NCBI RefSeq assembly: GCF_023145695.1
Contig: NZ_JAJHVV010000003.1
Coordinates: 124,001-188,000, forward strand
DNA: 64,000 nt
Reading direction: 5' to 3'
Source of the DNA: Vibrio amylolyticus
Lineage (GTDB): Bacteria; Pseudomonadota; Gammaproteobacteria; Enterobacterales; Vibrionaceae
Part shown: one piece after another, positions 55,416 to 64,000 of the stretch
How the letters are laid out: every line of letters starts with the position of its first letter
Position numbering within the stretch: position 1 is the first letter of the stretch
Notes under the pieces: generated by a model
What the model saw: the letters and a program-made list of their open reading frames with translations, nothing else
Told to the model about the DNA's origin: nothing
The model's database searches: none
Translations under genes and position numbers: made by a program

Positions 55416-56097
55416 TCTTCTACAGTGTCATAACGTGAGTAAAACGTATCATGACGGCTCTTTAGATACGCAAGTTCTGAAAGGCGTGAGTTTCGATCTT
55501 CAAAAGGGTGAACTGGTGTCTATTATTGGCACATCTGGCTCGGGAAAAAGTACCTTATTACATTTACTTGGTGCGCTGGATGATTGTACGCAGGGACATG
55601 TTACGTTTTTAGACCATAATTTAGCGGAGCTAAGCTCAAACAAGCAAGCAAAAATACGTAATCGTCATTTGGGGTTTGTTTACCAGTTCCATCACCTTCT
55701 GGCTGACTTCAGTGCATTGGAAAATGTGGCAATGCCTCTGCTTATTGGCGGCACTAAGCGAAGTGAAGCCAATGAAGCGGCTAAAGCGTTACTTGATAAA
55801 GTAGGTTTGTCTCACCGAACAGGGCATAGACCTTCAGAGCTTTCTGGTGGTGAGCGTCAACGTGTCGCTATTGCACGAGCTCTTGTCAATAAACCAGACT
55901 TGGTTTTGGCCGATGAACCAACGGGAAACTTGGATCATGCAACCGCACTGTCGATCTATGATTTGATGCGTCAGCTTAATGAAGAGTCGGGGACCGCTTT
56001 TCTGGTTGTCACCCATGATGGTGAGCTTGCGGGTAAAATGGATCGTCAGTTAAAAATGCAAGATGGTCTACTTATTAATGACGCTGAGGAAGGCTAA
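55408..56097 (+). CDS. lolD: Lipoprotein-releasing ABC ATPase LolD
   Basis: The 229-residue ATPase has Walker [11 protein letters not shown]-loop [11 protein letters not shown], signature [15 protein letters not shown], Walker [13 protein letters not shown] and H-loop VVTHDGEL. It drives release of lipoproteins by LolCE from the inner membrane. Many lipoproteins encoded in this window (LpoB, YcfL, M16, FGE-like) would be its clients. Overlaps lolC by 8 bases and lolE by TAATG. Confidence 0.96.
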   Translation: MNNLLQCHNVSKTYHDGSLDTQVLKGVSFDLQKGELVSIIGTSGSGKSTLLHLLGALDDCTQGHVTFLDHNLAELSSNKQAKIRNRHLGFVYQFHHLLADFSALENVAMPLLIGGTKRSEANEAAKALLDKVGLSHRTGHRPSELSGGERQRVAIARALVNKPDLVLADEPTGNLDHATALSIYDLMRQLNEESGTAFLVVTHDGELAGKMDRQLKMQDGLLINDAEEG

Positions 56098-57341
56098 TGT
56101 TCTCATCTCTTTCTCTGTTTATTGGCGGTCGCTTTAGTCGAGCTAAGCAGCGCAATAAAATGGTGTCGTTTATCTCACTCTCATCGACCATTGGTATCGC
56201 TGTCGGTGTGGCGGTCATCATCATTGGTTTATCGGCGATGAATGGCTTTGAGCGTGAACTGCGTGATCGTGTATTGTCGGTTGTTTCCCATGGTGAGTTT
56301 GAAGGGGTCAGAAAACCGATTCAAGATTGGTCAAAAATGGTCGAACAAGCTACATCCGATGAACAAGTCTTAGCCGCTGCACCATTTATTAAGCTCACAG
56401 CTTTAGCCGAAAAAGGCTCTCAGCTTAAGGCTATTGAAGTTCGCGGTATTGAACCTGAATTAGAAAGTGAGGTTTCGAGTTTAATGGATTTTGTTGATGA
56501 ACAAGCGTGGGATGGTTTTCATGCGGGTTCAGGGCAGATCATTTTAGGCAAAGGCGTTGCTCAATCGATAGGGGTAGAAGTCGGTGAATCATTTACTTTG
56601 ATGCTGCCCGTCGCCAATGGTTCGATGAAGGTACAAGCTCCACGAAGAGTACGGGTCAAGGTAGCGGGTTTACTTACGCTTAACGGTCAAATTGATCACA
56701 ACTTAGCGTTGATTCCACTTCAAGATGCACAAAGTTATGCACGACTTGGCGATAAGGTTACTGGTGTATCGATTAAGGTTTCAGATGTTCTAAATGCCAC
56801 CTTCATTGTTCGCAATGTGGGTAACAAGTTTGACGAGTATGTGTATCTACGCAGTTGGCAGCAGAAGTTTGGTTTTTTGTATCGAGATATTCAGCTTGTT
56901 AGAACCATAATGTATTTGGTGATGGTACTGGTTATTGGAGTAGCGAGTTTCAATATTGTCTCAACCTTAATGATGGCCGTTAAAGATCGTGCTGGAGAAA
57001 TTGCGATCCTACGTACCATGGGCGCTACAGACGGGTTGATCAAACGAATATTTGTATGGCAGGGCGTTTTTTCTGGCGTGATGGGAAGCGTTGTTGGAAG
57101 TGTGGTTGGTGTATTAGTTGCGTTAAATCTCACTTCGTTAATTAAAGGCTTAGAGTCGTTACTGGATCACCAATTTCTTTCTGGGGATATTTATTTTGTG
57201 GATTTCCTTCCTTCCCAGGTGATGCTTAATGATGTGCTTTTAGTGTCATTGACTGCGGTTACTCTTAGCTTATTAGCCACATGGTACCCAGCATCAAGAG
57301 CAAGCAAGCTAAATCCAGCAGAGGTGTTAAGTGCGAAGTAA
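56097..57341 (+). CDS. lolE: Lipoprotein-releasing ABC permease LolE
   Basis: The 414-residue protein begins LSLFIGGRFSRAKQRNKMVSFISLSSTIGIAVGVAVIII and ends YPASRASKLNPAEVLSAK. It shares the LolC/LolE topology: one N-terminal span, a periplasmic domain and three C-terminal spans. It is the lipoprotein-binding partner of LolC. The terminator at 57375-57399 ends the operon. Confidence 0.95.
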   Translation: MFSSLSLFIGGRFSRAKQRNKMVSFISLSSTIGIAVGVAVIIIGLSAMNGFERELRDRVLSVVSHGEFEGVRKPIQDWSKMVEQATSDEQVLAAAPFIKLTALAEKGSQLKAIEVRGIEPELESEVSSLMDFVDEQAWDGFHAGSGQIILGKGVAQSIGVEVGESFTLMLPVANGSMKVQAPRRVRVKVAGLLTLNGQIDHNLALIPLQDAQSYARLGDKVTGVSIKVSDVLNATFIVRNVGNKFDEYVYLRSWQQKFGFLYRDIQLVRTIMYLVMVLVIGVASFNIVSTLMMAVKDRAGEIAILRTMGATDGLIKRIFVWQGVFSGVMGSVVGSVVGVLVALNLTSLIKGLESLLDHQFLSGDIYFVDFLPSQVMLNDVLLVSLTAVTLSLLATWYPASRASKLNPAEVLSAK

Positions 57342-57374
57342 CGTTACTTAATATATTAATGCTAGTTGATAACA

Positions 57375-57399
57375 AAAAAGGACCGAGGTGGTCCTTTTT
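57375..57399. terminator. Terminator after lolE
   Basis: A perfect 10-bp stem AAAAAGGACC/GGTCCTTTTT around GAGGT with T/A tails. Confidence 0.9.
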
Positions 57400-57485
57400 C
57401 ATTTCTGGTCGACTGATGTTTGCAGTGACAGGAATAGACACATTCCAATTTAAAAAGCAGAGCTTTCAATGTCTTGAATAGTCGA

Positions 57486-57995
57486 TTAGCGTGATTGACG
57501 TTGTTGCCAACTTCTTACAACAGAGTAGCGCCAAATACCTTTGATACCAAAATATCCCACCATTGCCGCTAAGATGCCGCAAATTAAGCAGCCAAGTAGG
57601 AATGGAGGGCCGATGGTATTCATTTGGGTAAGAAGAAACTCCCAGCTGAGTTCGAAATGAAAACCTTGCGCTGGAACATTCATAGCGAACGCCCCGACTT
57701 TATAAGCACAATAGAACAGTACTGGCATGGTGATGGGATTACTTATCCAGACCAATGCAACAGAAAGAGGAAGATTAACGCCACAGGAAATGGCTAATCC
57801 TGCGGCCATGATCATTTGGCTAGGAAGAGGAACAAACGCCATGAACAAACCGACAGCAAACGCACCGGAAGCGGATCGACGATTTAGACACCATAGATTA
57901 GGGTTATACAGCACATTGCCAAAAATTTTTAATGCCTTCTGACGTTTGATAACAGAGTGGTCAGGCATAAAACGTTTGATGAATTTTCTTGGCAT
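57486..57995 (-). CDS. DUF2062 membrane protein
   Basis: The 169-residue protein from ATG 57995 has about three membrane spans: ASGAFAVGLFMAFVPLPSQM, LPLSVALVWISNPITMPVLF and PPFLLGCLICGILAAMVGYF. The SxPxxG-like surroundings and the ISNPITMP segment are typical of the DUF2062 family. Function unknown. Its start codon is only 8 bases from the comEC start on the other strand, so the two promoters must lie inside the opposite gene or overlap. The longer reading from 58079 would run into comEC. Confidence 0.82.
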   Translation of the reverse strand: MPRKFIKRFMPDHSVIKRQKALKIFGNVLYNPNLWCLNRRSASGAFAVGLFMAFVPLPSQMIMAAGLAISCGVNLPLSVALVWISNPITMPVLFYCAYKVGAFAMNVPAQGFHFELSWEFLLTQMNTIGPPFLLGCLICGILAAMVGYFGIKGIWRYSVVRSWQQRQSR

Positions 57996-58003
57996 CGGGA
58001 AAT

Positions 58004-60298
58004 ATGACTCTCTTAATAAATTACTGGACGTTGCTTTCGTTCGCGATAATAGTCTTAACCGCACCTTTTTGGCCATCACTACCGGATAGCTGGTGGTCTA
58101 TTATCTTATTTATCTTTGCCTTACTTTCAATCAAGTATAGGGCTTTACATAGATTTTTTGGCATTTCCCTTGCGATATTCATTGTGATTATAAAAGGGCA
58201 TCAGTTACAACAACAGCAGAATATCATTTTCAAATCTGGTGCGGATATTACCATAACCGCCCAAATTGACAGCTTTTTTAAGCAAATACGTCATGGTTAT
58301 GAGGGCACGGTTTTACTTAGATCAATCAATGGTCAAAGTTTGCCCTATTTTCTACAGCCCAAGATTCGTTTAGTCAGTGATTACCCGTTTCAGCTTGGCG
58401 ACAAAATCGAAGCTACTGTCTTTGTTAAGGCGATATATGGACAGCTCAATGAGGTCGGGTTTGATATCGAGTCGTATTATTTTTCTCAAGGTTGGTTAGC
58501 CAAAGCATCCGTTAACCATAGATTCCCCTTTATTGTAGCCAGCCAGTATTCCTATCGACAGTTACTTTATGAACGAACCCTGAAAAAGTTAGATCACAGT
58601 GAAGTGAAAGGCCCAATCATTGCCCTTGTTTTTGGTCAGAGAAACTTCATTACACCCTTGCAGTGGCAGCAGTATCGAGATAGTGGGCTTATTCACTTAA
58701 TAGCCATCTCTGGTTTACACATTGGTGTAATGTTTTTCGTTGGCTTCTGTTTAGGAAAAATACTCAGTCGATGTTCGAGCACTCTTATTTGGGCACCATG
58801 GATAATCGGGACTGGTTTGGCTTGTGGTTATGCTTGGTTAGCCGGGTTTAGCATTCCAACTTGTCGCGCACTCATTATGTGTATCTTGGCTAGCATATTT
58901 GTTTTATCGAATAATAGGCAGTCACCACTTAAGAAATTGTTAATTACCTTATCCATTGTATTACTCATTTATCCTTTCTCAGGGCTTTCGAGTAGTTTTT
59001 GGCTCTCCTTTTATGCGGTTTCAATGTTGATATTTATACTGGGCCAACCCGCAGTAACACATCAATCAACAGAAAAGAAAAGCAATCTGTTTACCGGGTT
59101 AAAGGTTCAACTTCTTATTGTCTATTGGATGTTCCCAATAACGGCTTTCCTATTTGATGGGGTAAGCTTGAGTAGTCTGTTATATAACGTAATTTTTGTT
59201 CCTTGGTTCAGTTTCCTTGTTGTTCCTTCGATATTTTTTGCGTTATTTATGACGATGTTGGATGCTGATTTTTCCTTGTTGTGTTGGCAGCTCGTGGAGT
59301 ATTTACTGCTCCCTGTTCAGTGGAGTAGTGGCTATGCGTCAGGTACATGGGCAGAGCTGTCTATAAATCAGGTTTATCTTGTTATCACGGTTTGTTGTGC
59401 AATGTTTATGGGGTATTACTTAAATTGGCAGGCACGGGTGTGGTTAGCTGTCGTTTTACTTACGGTAGTGGTGCATAACTGGATACAGAAGGAAGATGAA
59501 ACAAAGTGGAAAGTGGATATTTTAGATGTAGGCCATGGACTGTCGATCCTCATTGAGAGGAATGGTCGCGCAGTTGTCTACGATACTGGGAATCGTTGGC
59601 AACAAGGGTCAATCGCTGAATCATTATTATTACCGTTATTAAGGAAGCGCGGAATTCATGAACTTGATGCCCTGATATTGAGCCATTTAGACGCTGATCA
59701 CGCTGGAGGACGAGGTGTGATAGAAGATACGTTATCACCTCGCCTTAAAATTGCTCCCCAAACACTGAGCGGCTATCAACCCTGTATTCGAGGAAAGCAT
59801 TGGATTTGGCAAGGGCTAAAATTTGATATTTTATGGCCAGAGCAGCAAGTTGAAAGAGCTTATAACCCTCACTCCTGTGTGATTCGAGTAACCGATGAAA
59901 AAGCTCAGTTTAGCCTTCTTTTAACCGGAGATATCGATGCATTGGTCGAGTGGATATTGCTACGAACGCCCAAGGAGTTACAAAGCGATGTCTTAATCGT
60001 GCCACATCATGGTAGTGCAACGTCATCTATACCTCAATTTATTGAATCAGTGAATCCGCAGTTGGCGATCGCATCTTTATCTAAGGGGGGGCGCTGGAGA
60101 TTACCCGATGAAAAAGTCGTTCAGCGATACAATCAAAGAGGTATTACTTGGTTGGATACTGGTCAATATGGTCAAGTGACTATTTATATTGATGAAAATC
60201 TAAGCGAGATTGATAAAAATATGTGGCAGGTTTCTGCAATTCGACAAGCAGAAGGGGAGCGCTGGTATAGGCAGATGCTTCGGAACGGAGTAGAATAG
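58004..60298 (+). CDS. comEC: DNA uptake channel ComEC/Rec2
   Basis: The 764-residue protein (ATG 58004) has N-terminal spans, the Competence membrane domain (IHLIAISGLHIGVMFFVGFCL, GYAWLAGFSIPTCRALIMC), further spans, and a C-terminal metallo-beta-lactamase domain (DILDVGHGLSILIERNGRAV, LILSHLDADHAGGRG, VLIVPHHGSAT). It carries single-stranded DNA across the inner membrane during natural transformation, which Vibrio performs. It lies upstream of msbA-lpxK as in E. coli ycaI. Confidence 0.93.
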   Translation: MTLLINYWTLLSFAIIVLTAPFWPSLPDSWWSIILFIFALLSIKYRALHRFFGISLAIFIVIIKGHQLQQQQNIIFKSGADITITAQIDSFFKQIRHGYEGTVLLRSINGQSLPYFLQPKIRLVSDYPFQLGDKIEATVFVKAIYGQLNEVGFDIESYYFSQGWLAKASVNHRFPFIVASQYSYRQLLYERTLKKLDHSEVKGPIIALVFGQRNFITPLQWQQYRDSGLIHLIAISGLHIGVMFFVGFCLGKILSRCSSTLIWAPWIIGTGLACGYAWLAGFSIPTCRALIMCILASIFVLSNNRQSPLKKLLITLSIVLLIYPFSGLSSSFWLSFYAVSMLIFILGQPAVTHQSTEKKSNLFTGLKVQLLIVYWMFPITAFLFDGVSLSSLLYNVIFVPWFSFLVVPSIFFALFMTMLDADFSLLCWQLVEYLLLPVQWSSGYASGTWAELSINQVYLVITVCCAMFMGYYLNWQARVWLAVVLLTVVVHNWIQKEDETKWKVDILDVGHGLSILIERNGRAVVYDTGNRWQQGSIAESLLLPLLRKRGIHELDALILSHLDADHAGGRGVIEDTLSPRLKIAPQTLSGYQPCIRGKHWIWQGLKFDILWPEQQVERAYNPHSCVIRVTDEKAQFSLLLTGDIDALVEWILLRTPKELQSDVLIVPHHGSATSSIPQFIESVNPQLAIASLSKGGRWRLPDEKVVQRYNQRGITWLDTGQYGQVTIYIDENLSEIDKNMWQVSAIRQAEGERWYRQMLRNGVE

Positions 60299-60329
60299 CA
60301 ACAATATCGCACTTAAATAAAGCTCTTCT

Positions 60330-62078
60330 ATGTCTACAACTACAGATGAAACCACGCTACATACTTTCAAGCGACTTTGGACTTATATTCGTTTATATAA
60401 GGCTGGCCTTGCTGTCGCTGTTGTTGCGCTTGTAATCAATGCGGTAGCTGATACCTATATGCTCTCGTTATTGAAGCCTCTATTGGATGAAGGGTTTGGT
60501 GAAGCTGAGTCGAGCTTTTTAAGAACACTTCCGTTAATCATCTTTGCAATGATGTTTATTCGTGGTTTAAGTGGCTTTGTTTCAACGTATTGTCTGAGTT
60601 GGGTCTCCGGTAACGTTGTGATGTTAATGCGTCGCAAGATTTTCCATCAGTTTATGCATATGCCAGTCGCCTTTTTTGACAAAGAGTCGACGGGTGGTCT
60701 TCTTTCTAGAATTACCTATGACTCAGAACAAGTAGCAGGTGCAACAAGCCGAGCATTAGTGAGCATTGTGAGAGAGGGAGCGAGCATTATAGGTTTGCTT
60801 ACGCTCATGTTCTGGAATAGCTGGAAACTTTCAATCGTACTTTTTCTCGTTGCTCCTATTGTTGCTTGGGGAATCAGTATTATTTCCAAACGCTTTAGAA
60901 AAATCTCTAAAAATATGCAAACTAGCATGGGTAGCGTTAGTTCCTCTGCTGAACAGATGCTAAAAGGTCACAAAGTCGTTTTAAGCTACGGTGGGCAAGA
61001 GGTAGAGCGAAAACGCTTTGATAGCGTTAGTAATCAGATGCGCCAGCAGACGATGAAGCTTGTTGCGGCTCAAGCTGTCGCCAACCCAGTTATTCAGCTT
61101 ATCGCGTCAGTGGCATTGGTTACAGTATTATTCCTAGCAAGTGTTGATTCAATTAGGGCTGAACTGACACCAGGTACATTTACGGTTATTTTCTCTGCGA
61201 TGTTTGCGCTTATGCGACCTTTGAAGTCATTGACTAATGTAACGTCAGAATTTCAGCGAGGTATGGCAGCTTGTCAGACTTTATTCTCATTAATGGATTT
61301 GGAAACTGAACGTGACAATGGTAAGCGTAAGGTAGAAAAAGCAGTTGGCTCTGTAGAGGTTGAAAATGTGAGCTTTACCTACTCAGGTAAAGAGACCCCC
61401 GCACTATCTGATGTAAGTTTCAGTATTCCCCAAGGAAAGACGGTGGCCTTGGTCGGGCGCTCAGGATCAGGTAAAAGTACCATCGCTAATCTATTTACTC
61501 GTTTCTACGATGTAGACTCTGGTTCAATAAAGCTTGATGGGTACGATGTTCGTGATTACGAGCTTACAAATTTACGCACGCACTTTGCGTTGGTCTCCCA
61601 AAATGTTCATCTTTTTAACGACACTATTGCGAATAACATCTCTTATGCCGCGACAGAAAAATACAGTCGTGAACAGATAGAACATGCTGCTAAGCTTGCT
61701 CATGCGATGGACTTTATCGAGAATCTAGAAGAAGGTTTAGATACCGTTATTGGCGAAAACGGTGCAAGCTTGTCGGGTGGCCAGCGTCAACGTATTGCTA
61801 TTGCTCGAGCGCTATTGCGTGATGCGCCTGTCCTTATTTTAGATGAAGCGACATCAGCACTGGATACAGAATCTGAGCGCGCCATTCAGGCTGCCCTAGA
61901 TGAGCTTCAAAAAGATAAAACCGTCCTTGTTATTGCACACCGACTATCCACCATTGAAGAAGCGGATGAGATTTTGGTTGTTGATGAAGGTCGAGTCATT
62001 GAGCGTGGGCCGCACAGCGAACTACTCGCGCAAGATGGCGCTTATGCCCAGTTGCATAAAATTCAGTTTGGTGAGTAA
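60330..62078 (+). CDS. msbA: Lipid A ABC flippase MsbA
   Basis: The 582-residue half transporter fuses six membrane spans with an ATPase: Walker [10 protein letters not shown], signature [16 protein letters not shown], Walker [13 protein letters not shown] and H-loop VIAHRLSTI. The E. coli protein has 582 residues, too. It flips lipid A-core across the inner membrane. lpxK follows after 3 bases. Confidence 0.97.
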   Translation: MSTTTDETTLHTFKRLWTYIRLYKAGLAVAVVALVINAVADTYMLSLLKPLLDEGFGEAESSFLRTLPLIIFAMMFIRGLSGFVSTYCLSWVSGNVVMLMRRKIFHQFMHMPVAFFDKESTGGLLSRITYDSEQVAGATSRALVSIVREGASIIGLLTLMFWNSWKLSIVLFLVAPIVAWGISIISKRFRKISKNMQTSMGSVSSSAEQMLKGHKVVLSYGGQEVERKRFDSVSNQMRQQTMKLVAAQAVANPVIQLIASVALVTVLFLASVDSIRAELTPGTFTVIFSAMFALMRPLKSLTNVTSEFQRGMAACQTLFSLMDLETERDNGKRKVEKAVGSVEVENVSFTYSGKETPALSDVSFSIPQGKTVALVGRSGSGKSTIANLFTRFYDVDSGSIKLDGYDVRDYELTNLRTHFALVSQNVHLFNDTIANNISYAATEKYSREQIEHAAKLAHAMDFIENLEEGLDTVIGENGASLSGGQRQRIAIARALLRDAPVLILDEATSALDTESERAIQAALDELQKDKTVLVIAHRLSTIEEADEILVVDEGRVIERGPHSELLAQDGAYAQLHKIQFGE

Positions 62079-62081
62079 CCA

Positions 62082-63068
62082 GTGATAGAGAAAATCTGGT
62101 TTGAAGATCACCCTCTAAAGTACTTGTTGTGGCCACTGTTGTGGCCACTGAGTCAGCTTTTTTTGTTTATAGCGACTCGACGACGACGCGCTTATGAAGA
62201 GGGTGAAAAAGAAAGCTATCGGGCTCCAGTCCCGGTAATCGTGGTCGGAAATATTACCGCAGGTGGGAATGGTAAAACGCCCGTGGTGATCTGGCTGGTG
62301 GAAAAGCTAACGCAACAAGGGTATAAACCGGGTGTGGTTTCTCGCGGCTATGGTGCAAAAGCGCCGAGTTACCCTTTGCTAGTTGATGATTCAACACCAA
62401 CAGGGCACTGTGGTGATGAGCCGAAGCTTATTCAACAGCGAACTCAAGTTCCTGTCGCGGTTTCACCTGTCCGTTCAGAGGCTGTTAAAGCCCTTCTACC
62501 GGAAGGGGTCGATGTAATTATTACCGATGATGGGCTTCAGCATTATGCACTTCAGCGTGATCTTGAATTCGTTATTGTTGATGGTGTTAGGCGCTTTGGC
62601 AGTGAGCAGCTTTTACCATTAGGACCATTAAGGGAAAAAACATCTCGCCTAGATGACGTGGATTTTGTCATTACCAATGGTGGCCAAGCCTTTTCTGGTG
62701 AGGTTGCAATGACACTGAAGCCGGATGAAGCTGTCAATTTAGTTTCTGGTGTACGAGTTCCCGTGAAATCACTTGAGCGCTTAGTGGCGTTCGCTGGAAT
62801 AGGGCACCCACCAAGGTTTTTCAATACACTAGTAGAGCTTGATGCGCAGGTGGTTAAGACCAAAGGGTTTGCCGATCATCAGGCTTTTCAGCAACAAGAG
62901 TTAGATGCATTAAGCCAAGCTGGTTCAAATATAATTATGACTGAAAAAGATGCGGTTAAGTGCCGAGACTTTGCGACAGAAACCTGGTGGTATTTGCCTG
63001 TTTCAGCGGAGTTTGAGCCTGCAAATGAGCAACGCATTTTGGAAAAAATAAAAGAGGTAATGGAATAA
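62082..63068 (+). CDS. lpxK: Tetraacyldisaccharide 4'-kinase LpxK
   Basis: The 328-residue kinase adds the 4'-phosphate to lipid A. It has the P-loop [52 protein letters not shown] and [19 protein letters not shown]. The start codon is GTG 62082 (GGTGAG upstream, inside msbA). It is membrane-attached through its N-terminal helix ([20 protein letters not shown]). Confidence 0.96.
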   Translation: MIEKIWFEDHPLKYLLWPLLWPLSQLFLFIATRRRRAYEEGEKESYRAPVPVIVVGNITAGGNGKTPVVIWLVEKLTQQGYKPGVVSRGYGAKAPSYPLLVDDSTPTGHCGDEPKLIQQRTQVPVAVSPVRSEAVKALLPEGVDVIITDDGLQHYALQRDLEFVIVDGVRRFGSEQLLPLGPLREKTSRLDDVDFVITNGGQAFSGEVAMTLKPDEAVNLVSGVRVPVKSLERLVAFAGIGHPPRFFNTLVELDAQVVKTKGFADHQAFQQQELDALSQAGSNIIMTEKDAVKCRDFATETWWYLPVSAEFEPANEQRILEKIKEVME

Positions 63069-63069
63069 T

Positions 63070-63249
63070 ATGGATCATCGTCTTTTTGAGATTGTCGCGT
63101 GCCCAGTGTGTAAGGGTAAATTAACGTTTGATAAAGAGAATCAAGAACTTATTTGTAAAGTGGATAGGTTAGCTTACCCGGTAAAAGAGGGTATTCCTGT
63201 GCTTATTGAGCCAGAGGCTCGTACTATCTCTTCTGAAGAGGGTCGTTAA
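63070..63249 (+). CDS. ycaR: Trm112/YcaR family small protein (59 residues)
   Basis: The 59-residue protein begins [20 protein letters not shown] and has [20 protein letters not shown] with a CPVC pair and one more cysteine, like Trm112-type zinc-ribbon proteins. The same gene lies between lpxK and kdsB in E. coli. It starts one base after the lpxK stop and overlaps the kdsB ATG. Confidence 0.9.
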   Translation: MDHRLFEIVACPVCKGKLTFDKENQELICKVDRLAYPVKEGIPVLIEPEARTISSEEGR

Positions 63250-64000
63250 TGTCTTTTACGGTTGTTATTCCTGCTCGTTTTCAATCAACTCGTTTACCGG
63301 GTAAGCCTTTGGCTGATATCGAAGGAAAACCAATGATTCAGTGGGTGCATGAGCAGGCTATTCAAGCTGGTGCGGACCAAGTCATTATTGCAACGGACGA
63401 TGACCGTGTAGCGGCTGCAGTGACCTCATTTGGCGGAGAAGTGTGTATGACATCTCCAGATCATGACTCAGGTACTGAACGTCTTGCTGAAGTGGTAAAG
63501 GTCATGAACATTCCAGATGATCATATTGTTGTGAATGTTCAAGGTGATGAACCGCTAATACCCCCTTCTATTATTAAGCAGGTTGCGAATAACTTAGCCA
63601 ATAGCGTTGCTCCTATGGCGACATTGGCTGTTGAGATTTGTGACGAGAGTGAAGTCTTCAATCCAAACGCGGTTAAGGTGGTAACGGATAAAGAAGGCTA
63701 TGCCCTTTACTTTAGCCGAGCGTCAATACCTTGGGATCGTGATGCTTTTGCTAAAGACTCACCTTCTATCGAGCAACCGCTTTTACGTCATATTGGCATA
63801 TACGCTTATCGTGCAGGGTTTATTAATACCTACATCAATTGGCAGCCTACAGTACTCGAAAAAATCGAGTGTCTAGAGCAGCTTCGTGTGCTTTGGCATG
63901 GTGAGAAAATTCATGTTGAAATAGCGGAAGAAGCGCCAGCGGCTGGTGTGGATACACCTGAAGATCTTGAAACCGTTAGACGCATTATAGCGAGTCGATA
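63249..64000 (+). CDS. kdsB: CMP-KDO synthetase KdsB (cut in its last codon)
   Basis: At least 250 residues of 3-deoxy-manno-octulosonate cytidylyltransferase are visible: [66 protein letters not shown] and [13 protein letters not shown]. The frame ends with TA at 63999-64000, probably the first two bases of the stop, since E. coli KdsB is 248 residues. It activates KDO for lipopolysaccharide. Confidence 0.95.
   Translation, partial: MSFTVVIPARFQSTRLPGKPLADIEGKPMIQWVHEQAIQAGADQVIIATDDDRVAAAVTSFGGEVCMTSPDHDSGTERLAEVVKVMNIPDDHIVVNVQGDEPLIPPSIIKQVANNLANSVAPMATLAVEICDESEVFNPNAVKVVTDKEGYALYFSRASIPWDRDAFAKDSPSIEQPLLRHIGIYAYRAGFINTYINWQPTVLEKIECLEQLRVLWHGEKIHVEIAEEAPAAGVDTPEDLETVRRIIASR

Noticed and set aside
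1..64000. CRISPR arrays, tRNA, rRNA, insertion sequences and prophage genes
   Set aside because: No spaced direct repeats, transposase or integrase motifs or cloverleaf sequences were seen by eye.

Overview
The window looks like a stretch of the main chromosome of a Vibrio or a close relative in the Vibrionaceae. I infer this from protein similarity recognised by eye and from gene order. The markers are a FadR of 279 residues that fits the long Vibrio form, the CsiV peptidoglycan-binding protein beside mfd, NhaB and DsbB between ftsK and fadR, a DUF1887 (VC1899-type) CARF nuclease after fadR, and the enterobacterial/Vibrio runs hinT-ycfL-lpoB-thiK-ycfP-ndh, lolCDE and comEC-msbA-lpxK-ycaR-kdsB. 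I see no tRNA, rRNA, CRISPR array, insertion sequence or prophage.

Region 1 (1-24.8 kb) is the accessory-looking part. Two sulfatase-maturation units flank the oligopeptide permease operon. The left unit is the end of a LysR regulator, an FGE-fold lipoprotein with no catalytic cysteines, and a radical-SAM maturase (anSME) followed by an exported HEAT/TPR protein. The oppABCDF operon comes next; it ends in a probable OppZ small RNA whose seed region can pair just upstream of the oppB start. The right unit, mostly on the minus strand, is an M16 metallopeptidase lipoprotein, an FkpA-like foldase that directly follows a second anSME, and a second LysR. Divergent from these is an exported Ser-type sulfatase with a strongly optimised codon look. 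It is followed by a MoxR-DUF58-DUF4381-VWA-VWA/TPR-BatD operon that ends in a small exported protein of unknown function. Together these could modify, export, fold and oversee a sulfatase; that is inference.

Region 2 (24.9-42 kb) is mostly core: pta and ackA (acetate overflow), yfbV, a 52-residue Pmp3-family membrane peptide, divergent ald and lrp, ftsK, dsbB, nhaB, fadR, the orphan CARF-nuclease gene and a chemoreceptor.

Region 3 (42-64 kb) is core envelope and respiration: hinT and a run of envelope lipoproteins including LpoB, thiK, ycfP, ndh (with a perfect FNR-type box in its leader), an acetyltransferase, csiV, mfd, a PilZ-type protein, the lipoprotein exporter lolCDE, a DUF2062 membrane protein, and comEC-msbA-lpxK-ycaR-kdsB. 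The last gene, kdsB, is cut by the window edge inside its probable stop codon.

Most genes are bounded by clear intrinsic terminators. Start codons were moved from the longest possible ORF where a ribosome binding site or known family N-termini favoured a shorter protein (oppC, oppF, sulfatase, DUF4381, batD, pta, MCP, hinT, ycfP, ndh, lolC, DUF2062, comEC).
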